Shown piece by piece: positions 17,150 to 25,193 of a stretch of DNA of 64,000 nt (positions within the stretch are counted from its first letter, which is position 1; the number at the start of each line of letters is the position of its first letter). This DNA comes from Oleispira antarctica RB-8 (GTDB lineage: Bacteria; Pseudomonadota; Gammaproteobacteria; Pseudomonadales; Oceanobacteraceae): the NCBI GenBank assembly GCA_000967895.1, contig FO203512.1, forward strand, positions 310,001 to 374,000, written 5' to 3'. Below the pieces are notes generated by a model. The model saw nothing but the letters and a program-made list of their open reading frames with translations. It was not told the DNA's origin and searched no databases. A program made the position numbers and the translations under genes.

Positions 17150-18283
17150 CTAAACCAATTGCATCAAACTCTCTTTCGAATAATCCTGCAATTCTTCCAA
17201 ACGATTTTCGCGCACTTTAATGACCCACTCAGGATCTTGAATTAAAGCACGGCCTACCGCGACTAAATCAAATTCGCCGTCACCCAAACGTTCAGCAAGT
17301 TGTGTAATAGAACTGGCCTCAATCCCTGCTTGTGCAGACATTTCCATGCCATGTTCAGCGCCAACAAAGCTGGTATTCAAACCCACACTACCAACAGTAA
17401 TTACAGGCTTGCCCGTTAATTTTTTAGTCCAACCTGCTAAATTTAAGTCGCCATCAACAGGCGAATTTTCAAATTCTTTTTCCCAGTAGCGACGTGTACT
17501 GCAATGGAAAATATCAACGCCGGCATCAACTAGAGGCGTTAAGAATGCTTTTAGCTCTGCAGGCGTCTCTACCAAGCGTGCATCATAGTCTTGTTGCTTC
17601 CACTGTGAAAAACGGAAAATAATTGGGAAGTTCGCACCGACACGAGCGCGAATTGCACGCACAATTTCAACGGCAAATTTAGTACGTGCAACCAAGTCAC
17701 CGCCATAGCTATCGTCACGAATGTTAGTGCCTTCCCAGAAGAACTGATCGATTAAATAACCATGTGCACCATGCACTTCAACCGCATCAAAGCCTACTTC
17801 TTTAGCATCGGCGGCTGCTTGTGCAAACGCTTCAACGACGTCGTCGATATCTTGCTGAGACATCGCAATACCGTTTGGTTTACCTGGCATAAACAAGCCA
17901 GAAGGACTATAACCTGGTACAGATGGATCAGGCTCTATACCTTCCTTGCGAACAGAGCCTACATGCCATAGCTGTGGGGCAATTTTTCCGCCTTTAGCAT
18001 GCACAGCATCAACGACTTTTTTCCAACCAGCCATCGCTGCTTCACCATGAATGGCAGGGACGCGAGGATAACCATTGGCAGCTTTATGGCCAACGGTCGT
18101 CCCTTCGGTAATAATTAAACCGACTTCGTTTTCAGCACGTCGTGCGTAATAAGCCACGACTAAGTCGTTAGGCACGCCACCCGGTGAGAATGTACGTGTC
18201 ATTGGCGCCATTACAATACGATTTTTTAATGACAGAGGGCCTAGTTCAATAGGTTGAAATAATGGAGATAAAGAAGTGCTCAT
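17150..18283 (-). CDS. Old Yellow Enzyme family NADH:flavin oxidoreductase
   Basis: A FMN-dependent alkene reductase of about 377 residues, cytoplasmic. It has the TIM-barrel landmarks LKNRIVMAPMTR at the N-terminus, AFAQAAADAKEVGFDAVEVHGAHGYLIDQFF with the substrate-binding histidine pair, and the late phosphate-binding FDLVAVGRALIQDPEW. I chose the ATG at 18283 because a good AGGAAA lies 5 nt upstream; an in-frame ATG at 18316 would add eleven residues. It is transcribed with the TetR regulator 48 nt upstream, a common arrangement for reductases that detoxify electrophiles. The natural substrate is unknown. Confidence 0.88.
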   Translation of the reverse strand: MSTSLSPLFQPIELGPLSLKNRIVMAPMTRTFSPGGVPNDLVVAYYARRAENEVGLIITEGTTVGHKAANGYPRVPAIHGEAAMAGWKKVVDAVHAKGGKIAPQLWHVGSVRKEGIEPDPSVPGYSPSGLFMPGKPNGIAMSQQDIDDVVEAFAQAAADAKEVGFDAVEVHGAHGYLIDQFFWEGTNIRDDSYGGDLVARTKFAVEIVRAIRARVGANFPIIFRFSQWKQQDYDARLVETPAELKAFLTPLVDAGVDIFHCSTRRYWEKEFENSPVDGDLNLAGWTKKLTGKPVITVGSVGLNTSFVGAEHGMEMSAQAGIEASSITQLAERLGDGEFDLVAVGRALIQDPEWVIKVRENRLEELQDYSKESLMQLV

Positions 18284-18330
18284 AGTTTTCCTATTCTTTG
18301 TTTGATAGTGAATCATTCATTAAGGTTTTT

Positions 18331-18939
18331 TTATAAAGTGCTTGGTTTTATTAAGTGTTCAAATTGTTTCATAGTTTGCTGAAACAAATCTTTGCCGTGT
18401 AAGCGCGCGTGGTATAAAGCGCCTTTGCAACTAAAAATAAATAAACTGGCGAGTGCCCGGGCATCTTGGTTTTCGGAAAATTCGTTATTCTCGATGCCGC
18501 TTTGCATCACTCTAGTGACCCAATCCAGTTCATAATCATCTAACGCTTTTACACGCTCTTTGATCGATTCAGGTAACTTATTCAAATCGCTATAAAAAGC
18601 ACTGATCGGGCAGAGCTTCTGCTCATTTAAACTGTGCTTCAGTGCTGCACGTATGTAGCGTTCTAACTTATTCCAATTAGAACTGGCCTTCGCATCAATG
18701 TGCGATAAGCCTTGCTCAAGCCAAGCTTGCGTCCAATCACAGAGTGCTAAACCTAAATCGACCTTCTTAGGGAAGTGATGATGTACGCTGGCCTTAGTGA
18801 TACTCAAGTGACGAGAAATATCCAAATAGCTAAAACCTTCAAAACCATTGGCTCGCAGCATATCCGCAGAGTATTCAATAATCTGCTGGCGTGTGCTTAG
18901 CGGCTCTATGTTGGCGGATACTTTGGTTTTAGTAGTCAT
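18331..18939 (-). CDS. TetR/AcrR family transcriptional repressor
   Basis: A 202-residue regulator. The N-terminal helix-turn-helix (about 15-62) includes RQQIIEYSADMLRANGFEGFSYLDISRHLSIT in shorter recognisable blocks (GFEGFSYLDIS, KASVHHHFPKK). The C-terminal ligand domain is all-helical. It is the first gene of a two-gene operon with the Old Yellow Enzyme. A 26-bp palindrome about 50 bp upstream is its likely operator, so it probably represses its own operon until an electrophile or other ligand binds. Confidence 0.88.
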   Translation of the reverse strand: MTTKTKVSANIEPLSTRQQIIEYSADMLRANGFEGFSYLDISRHLSITKASVHHHFPKKVDLGLALCDWTQAWLEQGLSHIDAKASSNWNKLERYIRAALKHSLNEQKLCPISAFYSDLNKLPESIKERVKALDDYELDWVTRVMQSGIENNEFSENQDARALASLFIFSCKGALYHARLHGKDLFQQTMKQFEHLIKPSTL

Positions 18940-18987
18940 AGGTTCTAGTGGTCATAAAGTTCTATATTGATCGTATTTAGTTAGACT

Positions 18988-19013
18988 CAGCCTACCTACT
19001 GGTAGGTAGGCTG
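18988..19013. promoter_or_regulatory. 26-bp operator palindrome upstream of the TetR gene
   Basis: Two exact 12-base arms (CAGCCTACCTAC and GTAGGTAGGCTG) are separated by TG. The core CCTACCTACTGGTAGGTAGG has the size and symmetry of TetR-family operators. It lies 49 bp upstream of the TetR start codon, within the expected promoter. Confidence 0.75.
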
Positions 19014-19250
19014 GTCAATAAGGAAATTGTAAGCGAAAGTAACAAAGTGCTTTTTATTGACAGACATGGAATATATTTATTGAGTTGTGTAGAGCATCGC
19101 CGCTAGAAATAAAACAACCAAGACAGAATCAGCGTATTATTAGAACTTCAGATGCGAGTGACATCAAAAAATCATAAAGGAATTATCACAACGGATAACT
19201 CAAACCCGCCATGATAATACTTGTGAACTGTGAAAAATATGTGGATATAA

Positions 19251-19604
19251 ATGTACAATAATCGAGATATCATCGTGCGATTGCGCGAACAAATTCCGTC
19301 GTTTGAATGTGTAAAAGGCTGTCATGATTGCTGTGGGCCAGTTACAACGTCTTCAGAAGAAATGTCACGCTTACCCGTTAAGTCTGACGCCGAACACGAT
19401 GATGCCTTGAACGATCTTAGATGTGTTCATCTCGGTCCTGATGGCTGTACTGTGTATGAAGATCGTCCGTTGATTTGCCGCTTGTTTGGTACAACTCCTC
19501 GTATGGCTTGCCCCAATGATCGTCGCCCAGATGAGATGGTTGATGAAGACGTTGAGGAGGCCGTTCATCATTACATTGCTAATACACGACAAGTTCTGGT
19601 GTAG
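19251..19604 (+). CDS. YkgJ-type cysteine cluster protein
   Basis: A small 117-residue cytoplasmic protein with the family Cys pattern: CVKGCHDCCG near residues 19-28, then CVHLGPDGCTVYEDRPLICRLFG near 58-80 and a further Cys at MACPND. The family (UPF0153/YkgJ) is thought to bind zinc or an iron-sulfur cluster, but its function is not established. It stands apart from its neighbours, with about 65 nt before the next gene's start. Confidence 0.82.
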   Translation: MYNNRDIIVRLREQIPSFECVKGCHDCCGPVTTSSEEMSRLPVKSDAEHDDALNDLRCVHLGPDGCTVYEDRPLICRLFGTTPRMACPNDRRPDEMVDEDVEEAVHHYIANTRQVLV

Positions 19605-19670
19605 CCTTATAAGCTAAAAATAATCATTGGCTGCTGCTGTTAAATAGAGTTGCTGATTCTTAGGAGATAT

Positions 19671-20168
19671 ATGGATATTAATCTTAGGCAAGTTAGGAAT
19701 ACTGAATTCGATGCTGTTTATGGCATACTCCATGAAAATGCCACTTGGCTTTTATCAAGAGATATTCTTCAATGGCCACTGGATTGGCTGGAATCAATAA
19801 GCCCTGTGATAAAAACATCAATTGATGCTGGATTATTTTATGCAGTAGAAATTGATAATGAAGTGGCGGCAGTCTGTGAAATAAAAACTGCTCCAGAAAT
19901 ATTATGGGGTAACAATCAAACCGAAGCACTTTATATTCATAAACTTGCGATTCGGCGTAAATATTCAGATTATGGCTTAGGTCGGAATATACTTGATTTA
20001 ATTAAGTCAAAAGCTAAGCAAAAAAATATCAACTTCTTGCGTTTAGATTGTGTGGCACATAACGATAAACTCAGAGAATATTATGAATCTTGTGGATTCA
20101 ACTTAGAAGGCATCGTCGATGCTGGAGAGGTTAACCTTGCTCTGTATGAGCTTTATATTCAACGCTGA
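19671..20168 (+). CDS. GNAT family N-acetyltransferase
   Basis: About 165 residues. The acetyl-CoA site is visible as IHKLAIRRKYSDYGLGRNIL (motif A, R/Q-x-x-G-x-G/A variant). Motif B-like LRLDCVAHNDKLREYYESCGF follows. The start ATG at 19671 is set by TAGGAGA ending 3 nt upstream; the same frame extends to a TTG 21 bp earlier, which I reject. Substrate unknown; there are no operonic partners. Confidence 0.85.
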   Translation: MDINLRQVRNTEFDAVYGILHENATWLLSRDILQWPLDWLESISPVIKTSIDAGLFYAVEIDNEVAAVCEIKTAPEILWGNNQTEALYIHKLAIRRKYSDYGLGRNILDLIKSKAKQKNINFLRLDCVAHNDKLREYYESCGFNLEGIVDAGEVNLALYELYIQR

Positions 20169-20242
20169 AAAACCTCGGTATTATGTTAAAATCACACCAT
20201 TACTCCTTTTTCCTATATTTCCCATTATAAACTGGACACATC

Positions 20243-20920
20243 ATGATTCCTTGGACTCTTCTAGGTTTAGCCAAAATTCCGAATAGCGAGGGTGAGTTAG
20301 AGCTAACTCAGCGTGACAAAGAATTTTCTATTCATATGAAAGGTGTCCGTGGTGAGCTAATGAATAGCCGTATGCACAGCTCTGAATTAGCTTTGTCTGA
20401 CCTGGGCTGTGCCCATGTAAAAAACACTGAGAATGCAAAGGTCTTAGTCGGTGGTATGGGGATGGGATTTACTTTAGCCGCGGCATTAAAGGCGACAACG
20501 CCAAGCTCTAAGGTTGTGGTAGCTGAGTTAGTGCCCGATGTTATTGAGTGGAACAAAGGTCCGTTAGGAGAGTGTGCAGGACGTCCATTAGATAATAGCC
20601 GAGTGATCGTTCATGTGGGGGATGTGGCTGAATTGTTCAAAGCAAAGCAGCCTGAGTTTGACGCTGTTTTATTGGATGTGGATAACGGTCCTGAAGGCTT
20701 TACTCATGGTGACAACAATAGTTTATATTCACTTGATAGTTTATCTGCCATTAGACAGACGCTGAAGCCTAAAGGTGTATTAGCCGTATGGTCGGCGTGG
20801 CACGATCCTAAATTTACGACTCAGCTTAAAAAAGCCAAATTCAAAGTTGAAACTAAAACCGTGAGAGCGCATAACGGTAAAGGTAGCCGTCACACGATAT
20901 ACCTCGCCGCGAAAGTATAG
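20243..20920 (+). CDS. Spermidine synthase-like SAM methyltransferase/aminopropyltransferase fold protein
   Basis: 225 residues with a Rossmann fold of the SpeE type: VLVGGMGMGFTLAAAL (nucleotide loop, about 68-83), VVVAELVPDVIEWN (acidic strand end) and FDAVLLDVDNGPEGFT. The N-terminal tetramerisation region of true spermidine synthases is reduced. The polyamine active-site residues are not obvious, so it may be a methyltransferase of unknown substrate. Usual annotation is spermidine synthase-like protein. A terminator-like hairpin follows. Confidence 0.78.
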   Translation: MIPWTLLGLAKIPNSEGELELTQRDKEFSIHMKGVRGELMNSRMHSSELALSDLGCAHVKNTENAKVLVGGMGMGFTLAAALKATTPSSKVVVAELVPDVIEWNKGPLGECAGRPLDNSRVIVHVGDVAELFKAKQPEFDAVLLDVDNGPEGFTHGDNNSLYSLDSLSAIRQTLKPKGVLAVWSAWHDPKFTTQLKKAKFKVETKTVRAHNGKGSRHTIYLAAKV

Positions 20921-20928
20921 TTTTGCGC

Positions 20929-20972
20929 AGTCAGTATTGGTGTTATTAATATCCAGACTTCAAATACTGACT
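20929..20972. terminator. Bidirectional terminator-like hairpin between convergent genes
   Basis: AGTCAGTATT and AATACTGACT make a 10-bp stem with a 24-nt loop in the 69-bp gap between the SpeE-like gene and the rhomboid gene. T-rich tracts occur on both sides (TATTTTAAGG on plus, AAACTATA region on minus). Confidence 0.55.
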
Positions 20973-20989
20973 ATTTTAAGGTTACTTAC

Positions 20990-21562
20990 TTAGGATTTAT
21001 AGCTAGGATCTTTCCCTAAAATAAATGCCATCGCTATTCCGACCAGTAAGCCAAACAAGTGTGATTCAAAGGATACTTGGGGAAGTGTGGGTAATACGCC
21101 TAAAATGAGCCCACCGTAAACGAAAGCGACTAGGCAACTGACGATAAAGAGTTTGAACTCTCGACTGATAAAACCTGCAACGACAAGGTAGCCAAATAAC
21201 CCATAAATAACCCCGCTCATGCCAATATGATTGGCACTTCTACCGAAAAACCAGACCAACAATCCTCCAATCAGCGCGCTGGTCGTAAATACTAATACGA
21301 AGCGCGTTCGCCCGTGACTTAGCATTAATAATGTTAGCACAAATAATGGGACCAAATTACTGATCAGATGCACCAGGCCTCCATGCAAAAAGGGGGCGAA
21401 TACAATTCCGCTTAGACCGCTAATATTTCTTGGTATTATGCCAAAGGATCGGAAAAAACCACCGGTGAACTGATTAATAACTTCGATAAAGATAATCAAT
21501 AGGCATAACTTTGTTGAAATTTTTAACCGATTAGAAAAAGAGACGTAGGTTCGTTTAATCAT
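20990..21562 (-). CDS. Rhomboid family intramembrane serine protease
   Basis: 190 residues with about six membrane helices, the minimal rhomboid core. Catalytic Ser116 lies in HIGMSGVIYG (GxSG) and His168 in SFESHLFGLLVG; HGGLVHLISN supplies the oxyanion-hole His65/Asn69. It is the third gene of an operon with a histidine kinase and a sigma54 response regulator, and its start overlaps the regulator stop by 4 nt. It might cleave a membrane signalling protein or act on GlyGly-CTERM proteins such as the nuclease at 28.6 kb; both ideas are inference. The sequence looks closer to a classical rhomboid than to rhombosortase. Confidence 0.87.
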   Translation of the reverse strand: MIKRTYVSFSNRLKISTKLCLLIIFIEVINQFTGGFFRSFGIIPRNISGLSGIVFAPFLHGGLVHLISNLVPLFVLTLLMLSHGRTRFVLVFTTSALIGGLLVWFFGRSANHIGMSGVIYGLFGYLVVAGFISREFKLFIVSCLVAFVYGGLILGVLPTLPQVSFESHLFGLLVGIAMAFILGKDPSYKS

Positions 21563-23001
21563 GCTAACTCGTAACGTTTTATTTTATTAATTAATCCCTG
21601 GCGGGTTATTCCCAGTGCTTGAGCGGTATGGGTTTTATTGCCTTGGTGTTTTTTCATTGTCTGGGTAATAAGTGATATTTCTAGTTCGCTTACCTGCTGT
21701 TCTAGCGTCTTTTTAAGCGGTGTCTTATCTAATGCTGAGTAATACAAAGAGTCATTATTCGGCATTTTTTCAGCAAGATTCTTAATAGCACTTTCTCCTC
21801 GTATTAATGCAATTTCTTGCAAGCCTAGGTGATTTGTCAAACAGATCGCTGCCGCACTCTCTAATGTGTTTTTTAGTTCTCGTACATTCCCAGGCCAAGG
21901 TGTATTAATAAACCAGCAACAGGCTTTTTTATCTAGACTGATGTCTGTTTTATGTTCATGGTTATAGCGCATTAAAAAGTGATCGATTAAAACGCCGATA
22001 TCTTCTTTTCTACTTTCAAGGTGGGTCGTGCTGATAGTGAGACCTTTAATACGGTAATAAAGATCTTCGCGGAATTGACCGTTTTTTACTTCTTTCGACA
22101 AGTCTCTGTTAGTCGCACACACTAAGCGAGCATTGAGCGTTTCTAATTGACGGCTGCCAACAGGATAGTAACTACCGTCTTGTAGTACGCGTAATAATTT
22201 AACTTGCATCGCTATCGGCATTTCGCCAATTTCATCCAAGAATAAAGTGCCTTGATCTGCGCTGGCTAATAAGCCTTTGCGATCACGGTCAGCGCCTGTA
22301 AAGGCACCTTTCTTATAGCCGAACAATTCACTTTCTAATAACTCGGAGGGAATTGCTCCGCAGTGAACCGATACTATTTTATGTGATTTTCGGTCGCTGT
22401 TATTATGGATAGCCTTAGCGATAATTTCTTTACCCGTACCACTGGGGCCTTGAATTAATACAGGAACTTGAGTATTTGAAATACGCTGTATTAATTCACG
22501 CGTTGATTGAACGGCACTGCTTTTTCCTATGAGGCCAAAATTAGACGTCTCTTGACGTTCCTCTTTCTGCTCTAAATTATGTTCTAAATTTTTAATCTGT
22601 AGTAACAAGCTATTTTTTTCTAATGCTCTCTCAATAATGAATTGCAGCAAATCAGGGTCGATGGGTTTGTTAATAAAGTCCCAGGCACCCAGTTCAATTG
22701 CTTTTAATGCCAGCGCACGATCACTGTGTGCAGTTAATACTAATACGGGAACGTCGTTATAGTATTTTAAGTTCTCTAGGCTATCTTCGGGGCGAAAGCT
22801 AGGCGGTAACGATAAATCATGAATGACTAAATCAAAGCTTTTATGATCATCTTTATGGTGACTGTTCGAATGTTTAAATAATGCTAGCCCACTAGCAGCA
22901 TCGTGTGCGAATTCAACGTGATAACCTGCTTGTTCTAGCCAGAGTGCACATAATTCGCAGAAGGCCACTTCATCATCGATTAATAATATTTTAGTTGTCA
23001 T
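21559..23001 (-). CDS. Sigma54-dependent response regulator (NtrC family)
   Basis: 480 residues. A receiver domain (1-125) has LLIDDE and phospho-acceptor Asp62 in VIHDLSLPP, and carries an extra charged loop (HSNSHHKDDHK). The AAA+ domain (about 155-390) has Walker A GPSGTGKE (185-192), intact GAFTGA (232-237) for sigma54 contact and the LFLDEIGEM Walker B. The Fis-type helix-turn-helix at the end reads THTAQALGITRQGLINKI. It lies one base after the partner kinase gene. A sigma54-type promoter is found on the divergent side upstream of cioA, which makes the oxidase its probable target. Confidence 0.93.
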   Translation of the reverse strand: MTTKILLIDDEVAFCELCALWLEQAGYHVEFAHDAASGLALFKHSNSHHKDDHKSFDLVIHDLSLPPSFRPEDSLENLKYYNDVPVLVLTAHSDRALALKAIELGAWDFINKPIDPDLLQFIIERALEKNSLLLQIKNLEHNLEQKEERQETSNFGLIGKSSAVQSTRELIQRISNTQVPVLIQGPSGTGKEIIAKAIHNNSDRKSHKIVSVHCGAIPSELLESELFGYKKGAFTGADRDRKGLLASADQGTLFLDEIGEMPIAMQVKLLRVLQDGSYYPVGSRQLETLNARLVCATNRDLSKEVKNGQFREDLYYRIKGLTISTTHLESRKEDIGVLIDHFLMRYNHEHKTDISLDKKACCWFINTPWPGNVRELKNTLESAAAICLTNHLGLQEIALIRGESAIKNLAEKMPNNDSLYYSALDKTPLKKTLEQQVSELEISLITQTMKKHQGNKTHTAQALGITRQGLINKIKRYELA

Positions 23002-23002
23002 C

Positions 23003-24946
23003 TTAATTATTCTGGCTTTTTAACGTTAGAGGTAAACTGATCACAAAGGACACTGGCCAGCCGAGTTGGTTGCTGTGGTTAATTGTGCCGTGATGGGCAT
23101 CAATAATTCGACGCACAATAGATAAACCTAGCCCGCTACCGCCACTGCGCTGAGTAATAAACGGCTCAAACAAATTGGGTAACATTTCAGGGGGCACTTC
23201 TGGGCCGTTATTGTTCACTTGAATCAAGGTATTGCCCTTATGTTGGCTGAGTTGTAATTCAATTTTTCCATTGGTAATGGTTGAGGTGAAGGCGGCGGCA
23301 TTTTCTAATAAGTTAATAAGAATCTGTTGAATGCGTTCACTATCATATTGCCCCATCAGCTCTGGTTCGCTGGTTAAATCGATGGAGACTGAAAACAGGC
23401 TGCTGATTTGCTGAATAACTTGCTGTGCAATGCTTACTAAATTTTGCTGTGATGTCTTGAGTTCAATATTGCCTGCGTACGACAAGGTATCTCGAATCAT
23501 TAATTCAGCGCGGGCGACTTGATTTCGAATGTGATTTTTTATTTTTTCATCGCACTGTGCTGATGCCATATTAATAATATTCAGTGGATTTCTAAGCTCG
23601 TGTGCGATGGCTGCAGTAAGACTGCCAAGTTCAACTAGGTGTTGCTGCTCGATGCGCTCACGCTCTGCACGTGCTTCTATTTTTGCTAATTGAATCGAAC
23701 GCTCTAACGATGTGCAGGCATTGGGTATGAGTGCCGCTAGTAATTCAGCCATGTGTTGTTGCGCAGGTGGAATATCATCCCAGCCAGATAGTTGGCAATC
23801 CCAGTCACCGCGTTTTATACAGACGAATAATGCCGTCGTGTTTTTTGTTCGAGGTTCAATCGCATCGGATTCAACATAAATATCTCCGGTAGCATTAAGA
23901 ATTCTTACGCCGATGTTTTCTTGTCTTTTACCATCTCTGTGTTTAGTCAGAGGAGCATGTTGTTGCCAAATATTCTCTATCGTATGCGCAAGAGTTTGCC
24001 ATGAGGTGGCTTTGTTTAATTGATGTAGCCACTGGTTTAGTGTGACTTCATCAATGCTGGCGCCTGGATAAATTAAGCGGTCGGAGAACTGTTTCGCTGG
24101 GCCATAGAGTAGCCAAGCCAGTAATAATAAAATACTAGAGTAGATAAAAAGTTGCAGTGTCGGAACGGTCGCGAGTTCTGTCATCGCCACAGGGGCAATA
24201 AACGCCAATAATAAACTCATCAGCAACATAGATACGATGAGTATGGCTAACCATTGTATTGCTTGGCTGACCCATCGATTGACTTCGACTAAGCGATAAC
24301 GAACAACCGCGTAGACGACCAATACGACATAGCTTGGTAATGCGAGCATTGGGTAGGGGAAGAAGTCGATTTCTAAGGATGGCAAAATGAAACTGGTCGC
24401 CAGAGAAAACCCCCACGCCCCAACGGCGAACATAGCAATGATTGAGCGACGCTTGTTGCCTAAGTTATTACGGTAACCGTATAGCAATAGAATGTGAGCC
24501 GCAATGCCAACCCCAACGGCATACAGTAAATTGAGCCAACCAATGGAATCTATGTGAAAAAAATGAGGAAAAACATTCCACGCTTCAATATGACCGCTTT
24601 CTCCCCAAATACTCAGAAGTGTAATCGCGATGGCAAATAAGTACAGCAAGGGGGTAAAGCGGTAACTTTTCTCGGCAATAGGAATACTGCCTCGTAGCCA
24701 TAACAGTACAAAGTGTAAAAAGGTGGTGGGTAATAAAGGATTGGCTAATAAAAGGCTACGGGCAATTTTAGGATAACCTTCAAGCGCTGCAATATGACCA
24801 AAACACCAAATAGCCATGGATAGACAAAATGCGGCGAGGGCGATGAGCGCGGGTTCTTCTTTACGTTTTAACCAAAGCCAGGCAGCAGTAATCGTGGCGG
24901 ATAATATGGTTATCCACAGGCTGGCGGAAAAAAATGAAATGAGCAT
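23003..24946 (-). CDS. Membrane sensor histidine kinase with N-terminal multi-TM domain
   Basis: 647 residues. About eight hydrophobic segments occupy residues 1-280, resembling the 7TM sensor region of HisKA_7TM/PrsK-like kinases. A GAF-like region follows (about 300-425). The HisKA H-box is in LTAAIAHELRNPLNIIN and the HATPase shows LINLLENAAAFTS (N), NNNGPEVPPEM (G1) and GGSGLGLSIVRRI (G2). It forms an operon with the sigma54 regulator and a rhomboid. It is divergent from cioAB with about 250 bp between. A membrane-embedded redox or quinone signal is a reasonable guess but is not shown by sequence. Confidence 0.9.
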   Translation of the reverse strand: MLISFFSASLWITILSATITAAWLWLKRKEEPALIALAAFCLSMAIWCFGHIAALEGYPKIARSLLLANPLLPTTFLHFVLLWLRGSIPIAEKSYRFTPLLYLFAIAITLLSIWGESGHIEAWNVFPHFFHIDSIGWLNLLYAVGVGIAAHILLLYGYRNNLGNKRRSIIAMFAVGAWGFSLATSFILPSLEIDFFPYPMLALPSYVVLVVYAVVRYRLVEVNRWVSQAIQWLAILIVSMLLMSLLLAFIAPVAMTELATVPTLQLFIYSSILLLLAWLLYGPAKQFSDRLIYPGASIDEVTLNQWLHQLNKATSWQTLAHTIENIWQQHAPLTKHRDGKRQENIGVRILNATGDIYVESDAIEPRTKNTTALFVCIKRGDWDCQLSGWDDIPPAQQHMAELLAALIPNACTSLERSIQLAKIEARAERERIEQQHLVELGSLTAAIAHELRNPLNIINMASAQCDEKIKNHIRNQVARAELMIRDTLSYAGNIELKTSQQNLVSIAQQVIQQISSLFSVSIDLTSEPELMGQYDSERIQQILINLLENAAAFTSTITNGKIELQLSQHKGNTLIQVNNNGPEVPPEMLPNLFEPFITQRSGGSGLGLSIVRRIIDAHHGTINHSNQLGWPVSFVISLPLTLKSQNN

Positions 24947-24949
24947 GTC

Positions 24950-24998
24950 TGTAAACTCTCTTTACGGCAAATGGTTCTAGCTGCCTAGATAGTTTACA
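24950..24998. promoter_or_regulatory. Inverted repeat TGTAAACT-N33-AGTTTACA, possible upstream activator site
   Basis: The exact inverted pair TGTAAACT (24950-24957) and AGTTTACA (24991-24998) lies about 100-145 bp upstream of the sigma54 promoter of cioA and directly ahead of the kinase gene. This is the usual distance for an NtrC-type enhancer. The wide spacer makes it uncertain. Confidence 0.4.
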
Positions 24999-25093
24999 CC
25001 TGAGTGGGTTGATTTTGCTATTTTTCGTTGTGCCCTAGCAAGCGATGCCCTTGAGGATGGCGTTCTATCGTATATTACCTAGTATTAATAAGT

Positions 25094-25109
25094 TGGCACG
25101 AAAACCGCT
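25094..25109 (+). promoter_or_regulatory. Sigma54 (-24/-12) promoter of the cio operon
   Basis: TGGCACGAAAACCGCT matches the sigma54 consensus TGGCACG-N4-TTGCW in the whole -24 element. The invariant GC of the -12 element is at the correct spacing (GG to GC 12 bp). It lies 85 bp upstream of the cioA start, and the divergent operon encodes a sigma54 activator. The -12 element is weaker than consensus (CCGCT). Confidence 0.72.
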
Positions 25110-25147
25110 ATAACTATCGTTATAGATAGCATAGGTAGGTATGCTAT
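25108..25147. promoter_or_regulatory. Two adjacent palindromes in the cioA leader
   Basis: CTATAAC-TATC-GTTATAG (25108-25125) is followed without a gap by ATAGCATA-N6-TATGCTAT (25126-25147). They begin at the -12 element and run through the expected transcription start into the leader, a position suited to a repressor or an mRNA structure. Confidence 0.5.
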
Positions 25148-25193
25148 TAAGCCATTCCCCCTCAGTAGATAACTTACAAACAAGGCAGCGTTT

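Noticed and set aside
17762-17971. Frames antisense to long genes throughout the window (for example this one)
   Set aside because: They lie wholly opposite genes with clear homology, have no Shine-Dalgarno, and show no recognisable product.
20990-21562. Rhomboid called as rhombosortase for the GlyGly-CTERM nuclease
   Set aside because: The motifs (GMSG, ESHLFGL) and operon context fit a classical rhomboid; the genes lie 7 kb apart in unrelated operons. Kept only as a possibility.
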